From NCBI RefSeq assembly GCF_023061285.1, contig NZ_JAKGAM010000004.1, positions 1 through 64,000 of the forward strand: a stretch of 64,000 nt of DNA. The letters are read 5' to 3'. The notes under the pieces were generated by a model. That model searched no databases, was not told the DNA's origin, and saw only the letters and a list, made by a program, of their open reading frames with translations. The translations under genes and the position numbers were made by a program. This stretch comes from Chromohalobacter nigrandesensis (GTDB lineage: Bacteria; Pseudomonadota; Gammaproteobacteria; Pseudomonadales; Halomonadaceae). Shown in pieces: positions 49,570 through 57,866 of this stretch (positions are counted from its first letter, which is position 1; the number at the start of each line of letters is the position of its first letter).

Positions 49570-51650
49570 ATGCGTTGAGTCAGTTATGGGGCCGTCGTGG
49601 GTGGCTGAACGACACCCGCTTGAAGGTGCTTGCCGGTCCCGTGCTTATCATCATGATTCTGAGCATGATGATTCTGCCCTTGCCGGCGTTCATACTGGAC
49701 CTGCTTTTTACCTTCAACATCACCCTGGCCGTGATGGTGCTGCTGGTGAGCATGTTCACGCAGAAGCCGCTCGATTTTGCGGCCTTCCCGGCAGTCTTGT
49801 TGTTTTCGACCCTATTGCGGTTGTCGTTGAACGTCGCTTCCACGCGCGTAGTGTTGATGGAGGGCCACGAAGGCGGCGATGCGGCCGGCAAGGTGATCGA
49901 GGCCTTCGGTGCCTTTCTGATCGGCGGTAACTTTGCCGTCGGTTTGGTCGTGTTCATGATTCTGGTGGTAATCAACTTCATGGTCATCACCAAGGGCGCG
50001 GGCCGTATCGCCGAGGTCGGCGCGCGTTTTACGCTGGATGCCATGCCCGGCAAGCAGATGGCCATCGATGCCGACCTCAATGCCGGCTTGATCGGTGAGG
50101 ATGAGGCGCGGGCGCGGCGCCAGGAAACCTCTCAGGAAGCCGATTTCTACGGCTCCATGGACGGGGCCAGCAAGTTCGTGCGCGGTGATGCCATCGCCGG
50201 CATCATCATCATGATGATCAACTTGATCGGCGGCCTGGCGATCGGTATGGCGCAACACAGCTTGAGCTTTTCCGATGCCGGGCATACCTATACCTTGCTG
50301 ACCATCGGCGACGGCCTGGTGGCACAGATCCCGGCGCTGGTGATCTCGACGGCGGCGGGTGTCACCGTCTCGCGGGTCAACACCGATCAGGATGTCGGTC
50401 AGCAACTGATCAGCCAGCTCTTCAACAATCCGCAGGTCCTGATGCTGGCCGCAGGCGTCATGGGGCTGTTGGGCCTTGTGCCGGGCATGCCCAACCTGGT
50501 CTTCTTGCTGTTCACCGCGTTGCTCGGGGGCTTGGCATGGTGGATGTGGCGGCGCGACCAGCAACAGGTCACCCAAGAAGCGTCCCCCCAGACACCGCCC
50601 CCACAGCCCGAAGTGCCCGAGGCAACCTGGGACGACGTGCAACTGGTCGATACGCTGGGGCTTGAAGTGGGCCACCGCTTGATTCCGCTCGTCGATCACC
50701 GCCAGAAGGGCGAGTTGCTGGGGCGTATCAAGAGCGTGCGCAAGAAATTCGCTCAGGATGTCGGCTTCCTGCCGCCGGTGGTGCACATCCGTGACAACCT
50801 CGAACTTGGGCCGTCGACCTACGTCATCACACTCAAGGGCGTCGAAGTGGGGCGGGCCGATGCGCATCCTGGCCAATGGTTGGCCATCGATCCTGGGCAA
50901 GTATCGGGTAATGTGGAAGGTACGGCGACCCAGGACCCGGCGTTCGGTCTGCCCGCCGTGTGGATCGACGCCGCGCAGCGCGAGCGCGCCCAGGTCTACG
51001 GCTATACCGTGGTCGATGCGAGTACCGTGGTGGCCACGCATCTCAACCACCTGCTGCATCGCCACGCCAATGACATGCTGGGACGTCAGGAAGTACAGCA
51101 ATTGCTCGACAAGATCGCGGCCGACAACAAGTCGCTGGTCGAGGATGTGGTGCCCAAGCTGCTGAGCCTGACCGCGATGCAGCGGATCTTGCAGAATCTG
51201 CTCGCCGAGGAAGTCTCGATTCGCGACATGCGCACCATCCTCGATACGCTGGCCGAGCATGCGTCCCAGCAGACCGATCCCCACGAGTTGACCGCCATGG
51301 TGCGTGTGGCGCTGGGACGTGCGATCACCCAGCAGTGGTTCCCGGGCGACCAGGAGATGCATGTCATCGGCTTGGAAGCCAATCTCGAGCAAGTCCTGAC
51401 CCAGGCGCTAAGCAATGGCGGTGGCCTGGAACCGGGACTCGCCGATACCCTCATGGAACAGGCGATGGCTGCCGTGGAGCGTCAGGAAGCGCGTGGCGAA
51501 CCGACGGTGCTGGTCGTCCAGCATGGTCTGCGCGCCTTGCTGGCTCGCTTCCTGCGTCGCCGCATCACCCATCTGGTGGTGATGTCCAATGCCGAAATCC
51601 CTGATGACCGCACCTTGCGTGTCACCGCTACCGTCGGAGCCCGTTCATGA
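49566..51650 (+). CDS. flhA: Flagellar export gate protein FlhA
   Basis: A 694-residue protein with about eight N-terminal membrane segments (residues ~20-320) and a large cytoplasmic domain that forms the nonameric export ring. The conserved loop GARFTLDAMPGKQMAIDADL is present near residue 150. Length matches E. coli FlhA (692). Translationally coupled on both sides by four-base overlaps with flhB and flhF. Confidence 0.97.
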   Translation: MNALSQLWGRRGWLNDTRLKVLAGPVLIIMILSMMILPLPAFILDLLFTFNITLAVMVLLVSMFTQKPLDFAAFPAVLLFSTLLRLSLNVASTRVVLMEGHEGGDAAGKVIEAFGAFLIGGNFAVGLVVFMILVVINFMVITKGAGRIAEVGARFTLDAMPGKQMAIDADLNAGLIGEDEARARRQETSQEADFYGSMDGASKFVRGDAIAGIIIMMINLIGGLAIGMAQHSLSFSDAGHTYTLLTIGDGLVAQIPALVISTAAGVTVSRVNTDQDVGQQLISQLFNNPQVLMLAAGVMGLLGLVPGMPNLVFLLFTALLGGLAWWMWRRDQQQVTQEASPQTPPPQPEVPEATWDDVQLVDTLGLEVGHRLIPLVDHRQKGELLGRIKSVRKKFAQDVGFLPPVVHIRDNLELGPSTYVITLKGVEVGRADAHPGQWLAIDPGQVSGNVEGTATQDPAFGLPAVWIDAAQRERAQVYGYTVVDASTVVATHLNHLLHRHANDMLGRQEVQQLLDKIAADNKSLVEDVVPKLLSLTAMQRILQNLLAEEVSIRDMRTILDTLAEHASQQTDPHELTAMVRVALGRAITQQWFPGDQEMHVIGLEANLEQVLTQALSNGGGLEPGLADTLMEQAMAAVERQEARGEPTVLVVQHGLRALLARFLRRRITHLVVMSNAEIPDDRTLRVTATVGARS

Positions 51651-53848
51651 GTGTGATGCGTTTTCTCGGTGCCACCAGTCGCGAGGCGATGCGTCAGGTG
51701 CGAGACGCACTGGGGGACGACGCCCTGATTCTTTCCAACCGGCGCATGGATGACGGCGTCGAAGTCGTTGCCGTGGCCGAAGAGGCCCAGTCGTCACTGG
51801 TCGAACAGGCCGAGGACGTGGCCGTGCCCGCGCAGGCTGATGCGCCGTCCGATGCTGCACCGTCCGCGCCGGGGCAGGATCGCCTATACGCCGAGATGCA
51901 GGCCATGCGCGAACTGCTGATGTCGCATATCGCCGAGACACCACGCCCACGCAGTGCACGCCCCGGCGTGCGCGGTGTCTTGCGCCAGCGTCTGATTACT
52001 GCCGGCTTCAGTGCCCGTCTGGTGCGCGAAATGCTCGAGACGCTGCCCGACGAACTCGCCGAGGTCGATGCCGATGATCCGCGTCTGCTGGCCTGGAGTC
52101 GACGTCAGCTAGAGACGCGTCTCGAGGTGCTCGACGACGAGGCGACGATGCTCGAAGGGGGCGGTGTGTTTGCCCTGGTGGGGCCGACCGGCGTGGGCAA
52201 GACCACGACCACCGCCAAGTTCGCGGCGCGCTACGTGATGCGCTTCGGCGGGGACGACGTAGCGTTGGTGACCACCGATGATTACCGTATCGGCGCGCAT
52301 GAACAATTGCGTATTTATGCCCGCCTTTTGGGTGTCGATGTGCATGCCGTGCATCATGAAGATGATCTTGAAGGCTTGCTGACACGCCTTGAAGGCAAAC
52401 GCATGGTGATCGTCGATACCGTGGGCATGAGCCAGCGCGATCAGCGCGTGACGGGGCAGATCGCGCGCCTTGGCGGTGCCAGCCGTCCGGTGCGGCGTCT
52501 CTTGCTGCTCAATGCGGCAAGCCATGGCGATACGCTCGAAGAGGTCGTCGAGACCTATCAGCGTGCCTCGCGGGATGCCGGTGCGCCGCTTTACGGTTGC
52601 CTGTTGACCAAGGTCGACGAAGCGCCGCGCTTGGGGGCTGCGCTGGATGTCGTGATGCGCCATCGGCTATGCCTCTATTACGTCTCCCATGGTCAGCGCG
52701 TGCCCGAGGACATTCGTCTGGCCGAAGCGCCAACGTTATTGGACGAAGCCTTGGCCGTGGGGCAAGGCTCGCCGTTCACCTTCGATGATGGCGTGCTTAC
52801 TGACATGCTGCGGCCGACCGCTTCGGGACAGGGCCTGCAAGCATTATCGCGGGATCTCCTGGCACAGCGCGATCAACTGACGCGGGTGATGGAAACGCTG
52901 CGACGCGACGTGCCGGGCGTGTCCTGGCTCGACGCCGCGTGGCGCCGTCGCGAGTCGCCGCGTGCCATACAGCAAGCCTGGCTCGAAGAACACCTGGTAC
53001 CGCCGCCGATGATCAAGGCATGGCATGACGCCGAGGCGACCGGGCTGTTCTGGCCGGGTGGCAAGCCACGAGGAATGGATTGGGCAGCACCGATGCTGCC
53101 GTTGGATGCCAACGGTGATGTATTGCCGCTGGCTTGGCCCTTGCATCGCTGGCCGCCCTCCGATACGCAACGCCTGACCCTGGCACGTCGCCATCTGGGC
53201 AGTCATTGGCATGTGTTCGCGCGGGTACCCGACGCCGATGTCAGGCAAAAGCTGCGCGAAGCGGACAGCCCCTGGCTGGCCCGTACGCGGGTGCAGCAGC
53301 GCGTCTGGCATGCCGGTGAACGTCTGGCGATAGGCGAGTTGGTCGATCTGGCCGAGCCCTGTGGCCAGCATACTTGCCGCCTGCGTGGTCGCACGCGCCG
53401 TGTGACGCTGTCGCGCTTACCCGTGACTTTGGCCGAGGCCGATACGACGACTCTGCAATTGTGGATCGCCACGAGTCACGACCCCGAGAGCGAGCGTCGG
53501 CGTGGCGTCTATCACTGGCTAGGGCATGGCGGCGATGCGCTGGAGATCGATATGCGCGCCTTCGTCTATCGCCAGCTCGAACAGGACGATCTGCCGCGTT
53601 TGATGCGCACGGCGTGGCAACAGTTGGGGGCGTCGGCACCTCTCGACTGCGAACTGCGCGTCTACCTGGCAGGGCAATTGGCGTCCTTGGCGCTACGCAT
53701 GGACTTGAGCGAGGACGGCTGGGCGGTGGATGCGCGTCCGGTGGTGAAGCGTCTCGCCGGTGAACGCAAGCGCCGCAGCCCCGATACCCTGCTGCAGGGG
53801 TTGATGCACTTGCTGACGGCGCATGCAGCACTGTCACAGGCATCGTAA
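51647..53848 (+). CDS. flhF: Signal-recognition-particle-like GTPase FlhF with long C-terminal extension
   Basis: A 733-residue protein. The N-terminal basic/variable region (1-~85) begins MRFLGATSREAMRQVRDALG, the usual FlhF start, followed by an N domain. The G domain has P-loop GPTGVGKTTTTAK from residue 179, TTDDYRIGA, DTVGMSQRD and LTKVDE. FlhF normally ends after the G domain, at about 350-480 residues. Here about 320 further residues (from ~410) continue with no domain I recognise, rich in Trp, Arg and Leu, and the frame is intact. FlhF usually places polar flagella. Overlaps flhA by four bases. Confidence 0.9.
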   Translation: MSVMRFLGATSREAMRQVRDALGDDALILSNRRMDDGVEVVAVAEEAQSSLVEQAEDVAVPAQADAPSDAAPSAPGQDRLYAEMQAMRELLMSHIAETPRPRSARPGVRGVLRQRLITAGFSARLVREMLETLPDELAEVDADDPRLLAWSRRQLETRLEVLDDEATMLEGGGVFALVGPTGVGKTTTTAKFAARYVMRFGGDDVALVTTDDYRIGAHEQLRIYARLLGVDVHAVHHEDDLEGLLTRLEGKRMVIVDTVGMSQRDQRVTGQIARLGGASRPVRRLLLLNAASHGDTLEEVVETYQRASRDAGAPLYGCLLTKVDEAPRLGAALDVVMRHRLCLYYVSHGQRVPEDIRLAEAPTLLDEALAVGQGSPFTFDDGVLTDMLRPTASGQGLQALSRDLLAQRDQLTRVMETLRRDVPGVSWLDAAWRRRESPRAIQQAWLEEHLVPPPMIKAWHDAEATGLFWPGGKPRGMDWAAPMLPLDANGDVLPLAWPLHRWPPSDTQRLTLARRHLGSHWHVFARVPDADVRQKLREADSPWLARTRVQQRVWHAGERLAIGELVDLAEPCGQHTCRLRGRTRRVTLSRLPVTLAEADTTTLQLWIATSHDPESERRRGVYHWLGHGGDALEIDMRAFVYRQLEQDDLPRLMRTAWQQLGASAPLDCELRVYLAGQLASLALRMDLSEDGWAVDARPVVKRLAGERKRRSPDTLLQGLMHLLTAHAALSQAS

Positions 53849-53858
53849 GGTGACGACG

Positions 53859-54296
53859 ATGAACGATCAAGCAGCAGGATTACGCGCCTATGCGAGTCAA
53901 CGCCGCGATAAGGCAGCTCTGGTGACGATCGGCCATCCGTCGCCTCAGGCGGTGACGGCGACTTGTGAACGGTTGGCGTCACTTAGTGGCCTTACCTGGG
54001 AGACTTTGCCCCTCGCCGTGGGCGAGGTGACCGCCGCCCAGCGTTCCTCGCCACATTGGGGAGTCTGGGTGGCCCCCGGCGCGGAAGGTCTGCAGCGTGC
54101 CTATCGCGAACTCAAGCAGTGGTCGCAGCGCGAACGTCTACCGCGTCTGCTGGTGATACGCGATCCGGCTAGCGCGGGCGATATGCCGCTTGGCAACCTG
54201 GTGGACACGGCGCGCCGCTTCCTGGCGGTCGAGCTTTACGTCGACGCTGCCGAGTGGCTGGCGCAGACGCTACCCTCAAGCGAGCGCCGCTCGTGA
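53859..54296 (+). CDS. Hypothetical protein between flhF and flhE
   Basis: A 145-residue soluble protein that I do not recognise. It occupies the place where flhG (fleN) usually follows flhF, but it has no P-loop or deviant Walker A motif. The fold looks alpha/beta (KAALVTIGHPSPQAVTATC, then HWGVWVAPGAEG, then PRLLVIRDPASAG). ATG 53859 has AAGGTG ten bases upstream and 10 bases separate it from the flhF stop. Its stop overlaps the flhE start in GTGA, so expression is tied to the flagellar operon. Confidence 0.7.
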   Translation: MNDQAAGLRAYASQRRDKAALVTIGHPSPQAVTATCERLASLSGLTWETLPLAVGEVTAAQRSSPHWGVWVAPGAEGLQRAYRELKQWSQRERLPRLLVIRDPASAGDMPLGNLVDTARRFLAVELYVDAAEWLAQTLPSSERRS

Positions 54297-54724
54297 AAAC
54301 TCTGGGCTGCGTCATGGCATTGCTGGCCGCGTTAGGCGCCACGCTGAGCATGACGCCATTCGCGCACGCCGTCGAAGCCGGCAGTTGGGCGGTGACGCTG
54401 CCGCGTGGGCCGCTGCTGACGACGCCGGGGCGTGACGAGCGCACGGCGCCCCTGGAGCCGCCCAGGTCCCACGCGGTCGGCGATGGCCGTATCACGCGAG
54501 TGTCCTGGCGTTACACCACGAAGGGACCGGGCGAAGTGCGGGCGTGGCTGTGTCATCCGCATCGCTGTGTCGAAATGGCAACGCGTCGCGGAGGGACGCA
54601 GGCCTTGGAAGATCTTTCCGCCGAGGGACCTTTTGTACTGCGCTTTCGGCGAGCTGACTCCCGGAGCGCGCCGCGCGGGGATGTGCGTATCGAGGATCTA
54701 CAACTGATCGTGAATTACCGCTGA
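54293..54724 (+). CDS. flhE: Flagellar protein FlhE
   Basis: A 143-residue periplasmic protein with a signal peptide (residues 1-~25, ending FAHAVEA). It shows the FlhE layout: SWAVTLPRGPLL, then VSWRYTTKGPGEVRAWLC, HRCVEMAT, and the C-terminal IVNYR that also ends enteric FlhE. The two cysteines could form a disulfide. FlhE in Salmonella limits proton leakage through the export gate. Start GTG 54293 overlaps the previous stop. In enterics flhE directly follows flhA; here flhF and an unknown gene come between. Confidence 0.8.
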   Translation: MKTLGCVMALLAALGATLSMTPFAHAVEAGSWAVTLPRGPLLTTPGRDERTAPLEPPRSHAVGDGRITRVSWRYTTKGPGEVRAWLCHPHRCVEMATRRGGTQALEDLSAEGPFVLRFRRADSRSAPRGDVRIEDLQLIVNYR

Positions 54725-54782
54725 AAGGGCGCGGTGGAAACGAATTCGGGAAAAGGCCCAACAAGCGGGGGTTATTCCGGCC

Positions 54783-54810
54783 TTGGCTGGCGGACCGGAA
54801 GCTCGATAAT
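54783..54810 (+). promoter_or_regulatory. Possible sigma-70 promoter of fliA
   Basis: TTGGCT (54783-54788), 16-base spacer, GATAAT (54805-54810). About 50 bases before the fliA ATG. A moderate match found by eye. Confidence 0.4.
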
Positions 54811-54861
54811 GTCAGCGGGCGTCGCGTCGCGCGTCGACCCCGAACATCCGAGGCGATAGAG

Positions 54862-55560
54862 ATGTATACGGCACAGGGCAAAATCGACCAACGCGCATTG
54901 CTGGAGCAATACACGCCCCTCGTGCGGCGTCATGCGCTGGCATTGCAAGTACGCTTACCGGCCAGTGTCGAACTCGATGACTTGATTCAAGCCGGCATGG
55001 TGGGCTTGCTCGACGCGCTGGAACGTTTCGATACCGCCCAAGGGGCGAGTTTTTCCACCTTCGCCAACCAGCGCGTACGCGGCGCGATGATCGATGAACT
55101 GCGCAGTCGCGACTGGATGCCGCGCAGCGTGCGTCGCAGTGTGCGGGCGCTGGATCAGGCGGTACATAAGCTCGAACAGTCGCTGGGGCGTGCCCCGGAC
55201 GAGCGCGAGATCGCCAGCGCGCTGGATATGAGCGTCGACGAATATCATCAGCTGCTGCTGGATGCCAATAACGGCTATCTGCTGGGCTTTGACGAGGTGG
55301 TTTCCGAGCTTGGCGAGCCTCCGGCAGGTGAAACCGCCCCCGCGACGCCGCTCGAGTCACTATTGAAAGGCGATGCGCGTACCCATTTGGTCGAGGCCAT
55401 CGAACATCTCCCCGAACGCGAAAAGCTATTGCTGGGGCTTTATTACCAGGAAGAACTCAACCTCAAGGAAATCGGTGCCGTGCTCGGGGTCAGCGAGTCG
55501 CGGGTATGCCAACTGCATAGCCAAGCCGTGGCGCGTCTCAGGGGGCGGCTTGCCGCCTGA
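54862..55560 (+). CDS. fliA: RNA polymerase sigma-28 factor FliA
   Basis: A 232-residue flagellar sigma factor for class 3 genes. Region 2 is seen in DLIQAGMVGLLDALERFD and FSTFANQRVRGAMIDELRS (residues ~37-85), region 3 in the middle, and region 4 helix-turn-helix in LNLKEIGAVLGVSESRVCQL near the C-terminus. Length is close to E. coli FliA (239). It recognises promoters like those at 30923, 36107 and 43934. Converges with pqiC with only 15 bases between stops. Confidence 0.96.
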   Translation: MYTAQGKIDQRALLEQYTPLVRRHALALQVRLPASVELDDLIQAGMVGLLDALERFDTAQGASFSTFANQRVRGAMIDELRSRDWMPRSVRRSVRALDQAVHKLEQSLGRAPDEREIASALDMSVDEYHQLLLDANNGYLLGFDEVVSELGEPPAGETAPATPLESLLKGDARTHLVEAIEHLPEREKLLLGLYYQEELNLKEIGAVLGVSESRVCQLHSQAVARLRGRLAA

Positions 55561-55575
55561 GACCCGCCAGGCTCA

Positions 55576-56223
55576 TTATTTCTTCGCTGCATCCCCCACC
55601 TCTACCAGGGTATTGGCCAAGCGGTCACCGAGGGTGCCCCAGGCCGCCCCTAGCGCTCTCACCAGCGCGGGATAGCCATCGTCTTCCAACGGGCGCTCGA
55701 TCTCGAAGGACTCGCGTGACAGTGTGCGATCGTCGTCGTCACGGATGCGCCACTGACCGCCGACCACGGCCATGCCGTCGTCGCGGCCCTGGAAGCGGTC
55801 GACGTCGAGCTGGACATGCAGCGCCGGTGTGGAGGGCTCCCCGGATTGCCCACGACGCAGCACGTCGGCGTTGGGCAGTGCCTGTCCGAGATGCTGGCGC
55901 ATGCGTTCCTGCAATTGGCGATCCAGGGGTTCGGCCCATAAATAGTTGCTTGCCTGGTGGATGCGAATGTCGTCGAGTTGCATGACGATACCGTCATCCT
56001 TCAGGTAGCTGGCCATGCGTGGCGCCGCCAGAGAGACGCTACCTTTGAAGTCACCGGCGACTTTGACGTTTTGCGTCTCATCGGGGAGCGTATAGCGCGA
56101 CTGGTCGATGCCTTGTCCGGCGCAGCCGACCAGCAGCGACATGAAGAGCCCCAGCCCGGCGGCGGCGAGAAGCCGCATCGGGCGCGTCGGGCATCGCGTA
56201 TGCATTAATGTTATCTCGGTCAT
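55576..56223 (-). CDS. pqiC: PqiC-type outer-membrane lipoprotein
   Basis: A 215-residue lipoprotein. The signal peptide ends in a lipobox LLVGC at about residues 30-34, so the mature protein is lipidated at Cys. It belongs to the PqiC/YmbA (ABC-type auxiliary) family: SRYTLPD, APRMASYLKDDGIV, YLWAEPLDRQLQERM. It is thought to anchor the PqiB tunnel to the outer membrane. The start ATG overlaps the pqiB stop (ATGA); the inner ATG (MHTRCPT) is also possible. Confidence 0.9.
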   Translation of the reverse strand: MTEITLMHTRCPTRPMRLLAAAGLGLFMSLLVGCAGQGIDQSRYTLPDETQNVKVAGDFKGSVSLAAPRMASYLKDDGIVMQLDDIRIHQASNYLWAEPLDRQLQERMRQHLGQALPNADVLRRGQSGEPSTPALHVQLDVDRFQGRDDGMAVVGGQWRIRDDDDRTLSRESFEIERPLEDDGYPALVRALGAAWGTLGDRLANTLVEVGDAAKK

Positions 56224-57866
56224 TGGCGTGGGGCCCTGGGTTGCGGATCTGGGGCGTCTTCGCTATCGAAGATCAGAGCGTTGGGCTTCTCGCTGAGCGT
56301 GCGCGCCACGGGTTGCAGGTCGCGCATCAATGACTCGAGCCGCGAGAGCGTATCGTTGAGTTCACGATAACCCTGCGAGTCGGGAGAGAAACCATCCAGC
56401 GTGTCGCGAGTCTGGCGCAGCGTCTTGTTGAGATTGCCGGGTAGCTCGCGCGTTGCCGGGTCGTCGAGCAGCGTGTCCACTGAAGCGGCGATCTCGTTGA
56501 CTTGCTGCATCGTGTTCTGCGTGGTCGACAGCGTCTCGTCGAGAGAGTCGAGGACGGGCTCGATCTGCACGTCGTTGAGTTTGTCGAGCAGGTTCGAGAC
56601 CTTCTCCTCGATCTGCGCCAGGCTGCCGGTGGTGGTCGGGAAGACCTGCTTGTCCTCGAACGTACGCGACTCGTAAGGCTCGGGATCGTCGCGGAAGTTC
56701 AAGTCCACGAAAAGGCCACCGGTGAGCAGATTGCCTCGCTTGAGTGTTGCGCGAAGGCCGTTCTCGAACATGCCCTGGAGACGATCGCGCCATTCATCGG
56801 CATCGAAATCGTCCTGGGTGTCGTCGAAGCGCTGGGGTTCGATGCGAATCAGCACGGGAATGGCGAAGCGGTCCTGGGAGTCGTTGGACTGCGGCGCCGA
56901 GAAATGCCACGGCACGGTTTCTACGGTACCGACGCGCACGCCGCGATATTCCACCGAGTCGCCGTGGCTAAGCCCGCGCACGGTATCCTCGACCATCAGC
57001 ACATAGTCGAGATAATGATCGAAGGTCCCTTCACGGGCACTTTCCTCGTCGCCAAACAACTGATAGGTCGTCTCCGGTTCGGCAGGTTCGCCCATCTCCA
57101 CGTCTTCGGGGACCCCGAAGGTCACGCCACCGCCGATGAGCGATTCCATCGACTCGATATTGACCTGGAATCCCTGAGAGTTCAGGCGCAGGTCGACGCC
57201 CGACGAGACCCAGAAGCGTGTGGTGTCGGTGACCAACGAATCGTAAGGCGCCTTGATATAAAGTCTGTGCTGCATCTCCTTCTTGTCGGGGTCGAACTCG
57301 GTGTTCTCCACGCGGCCTACCGTGAAGCCTTGATAGGTGATCGGGTCGCCGGCACTCAGGGAACTGCCCACCTGGCTGACCAGGTTGATGCGGATGCCCG
57401 GGGCGTCGGGGGGCGCGACCGGGGGCTGGTCGAGCACATCGAAGTCGCGTTGCGGCTCATCGCCGTGGCCGGGTAGCAATTGAATGTAGGCCCCCGAGAG
57501 CACGGTCCCCAGGCCGCTAATGCCTTCGCGGTCGATGCGTGGCTTGACCACCCAGAAACGCGCATCGTCATTGAGCATGCGTTCGGTATCGGGCTGCATG
57601 CGCGCGGTGATCACGGTGTGCGACATGTCGTCGGAAAGCGTCACATCCTCGACGCGGCCGACCTCGACATTGCGTGTCTTGATCAACGTCTTGCCGGCTT
57701 CGATGCCTTCGGCGTTTTCCATTTGTAGCGTGATCGTGGGGCCGAGGCCGGAAAGGTTATCGTAAAGCATCCATAAGCCGATGAGGATCGCCACCAGGGG
57801 CACGATCCAGATCGGCGAGAGGCGTCGGCGATGTTGGCGTGTCGCGCGCTGTGGAGCTTCAGGCAT
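56220..57866 (-). CDS. pqiB: Intermembrane transport protein PqiB (three MCE domains)
   Basis: A 548-residue protein anchored by one N-terminal helix (residues ~18-38), followed by three MCE domains (approximately 42-130, 155-260 and 285-410) and a long C-terminal helix-rich part. In E. coli PqiB forms a tunnel of stacked hexameric MCE rings that spans the periplasm for lipid exchange. Typical MCE phrases include IKTRNVEVGRVEDV and GLSHGDSVEYRGVRVGTVE. Length matches E. coli PqiB (546). It overlaps pqiA by eight bases. Confidence 0.95.
   Translation of the reverse strand: MPEAPQRATRQHRRRLSPIWIVPLVAILIGLWMLYDNLSGLGPTITLQMENAEGIEAGKTLIKTRNVEVGRVEDVTLSDDMSHTVITARMQPDTERMLNDDARFWVVKPRIDREGISGLGTVLSGAYIQLLPGHGDEPQRDFDVLDQPPVAPPDAPGIRINLVSQVGSSLSAGDPITYQGFTVGRVENTEFDPDKKEMQHRLYIKAPYDSLVTDTTRFWVSSGVDLRLNSQGFQVNIESMESLIGGGVTFGVPEDVEMGEPAEPETTYQLFGDEESAREGTFDHYLDYVLMVEDTVRGLSHGDSVEYRGVRVGTVETVPWHFSAPQSNDSQDRFAIPVLIRIEPQRFDDTQDDFDADEWRDRLQGMFENGLRATLKRGNLLTGGLFVDLNFRDDPEPYESRTFEDKQVFPTTTGSLAQIEEKVSNLLDKLNDVQIEPVLDSLDETLSTTQNTMQQVNEIAASVDTLLDDPATRELPGNLNKTLRQTRDTLDGFSPDSQGYRELNDTLSRLESLMRDLQPVARTLSEKPNALIFDSEDAPDPQPRAPRQ

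Noticed and set aside
49812-51392. Minus-strand reading frame of 526 codons opposite flhA
   Set aside because: Antisense of conserved flhA; His/Gln-rich and without family resemblance.
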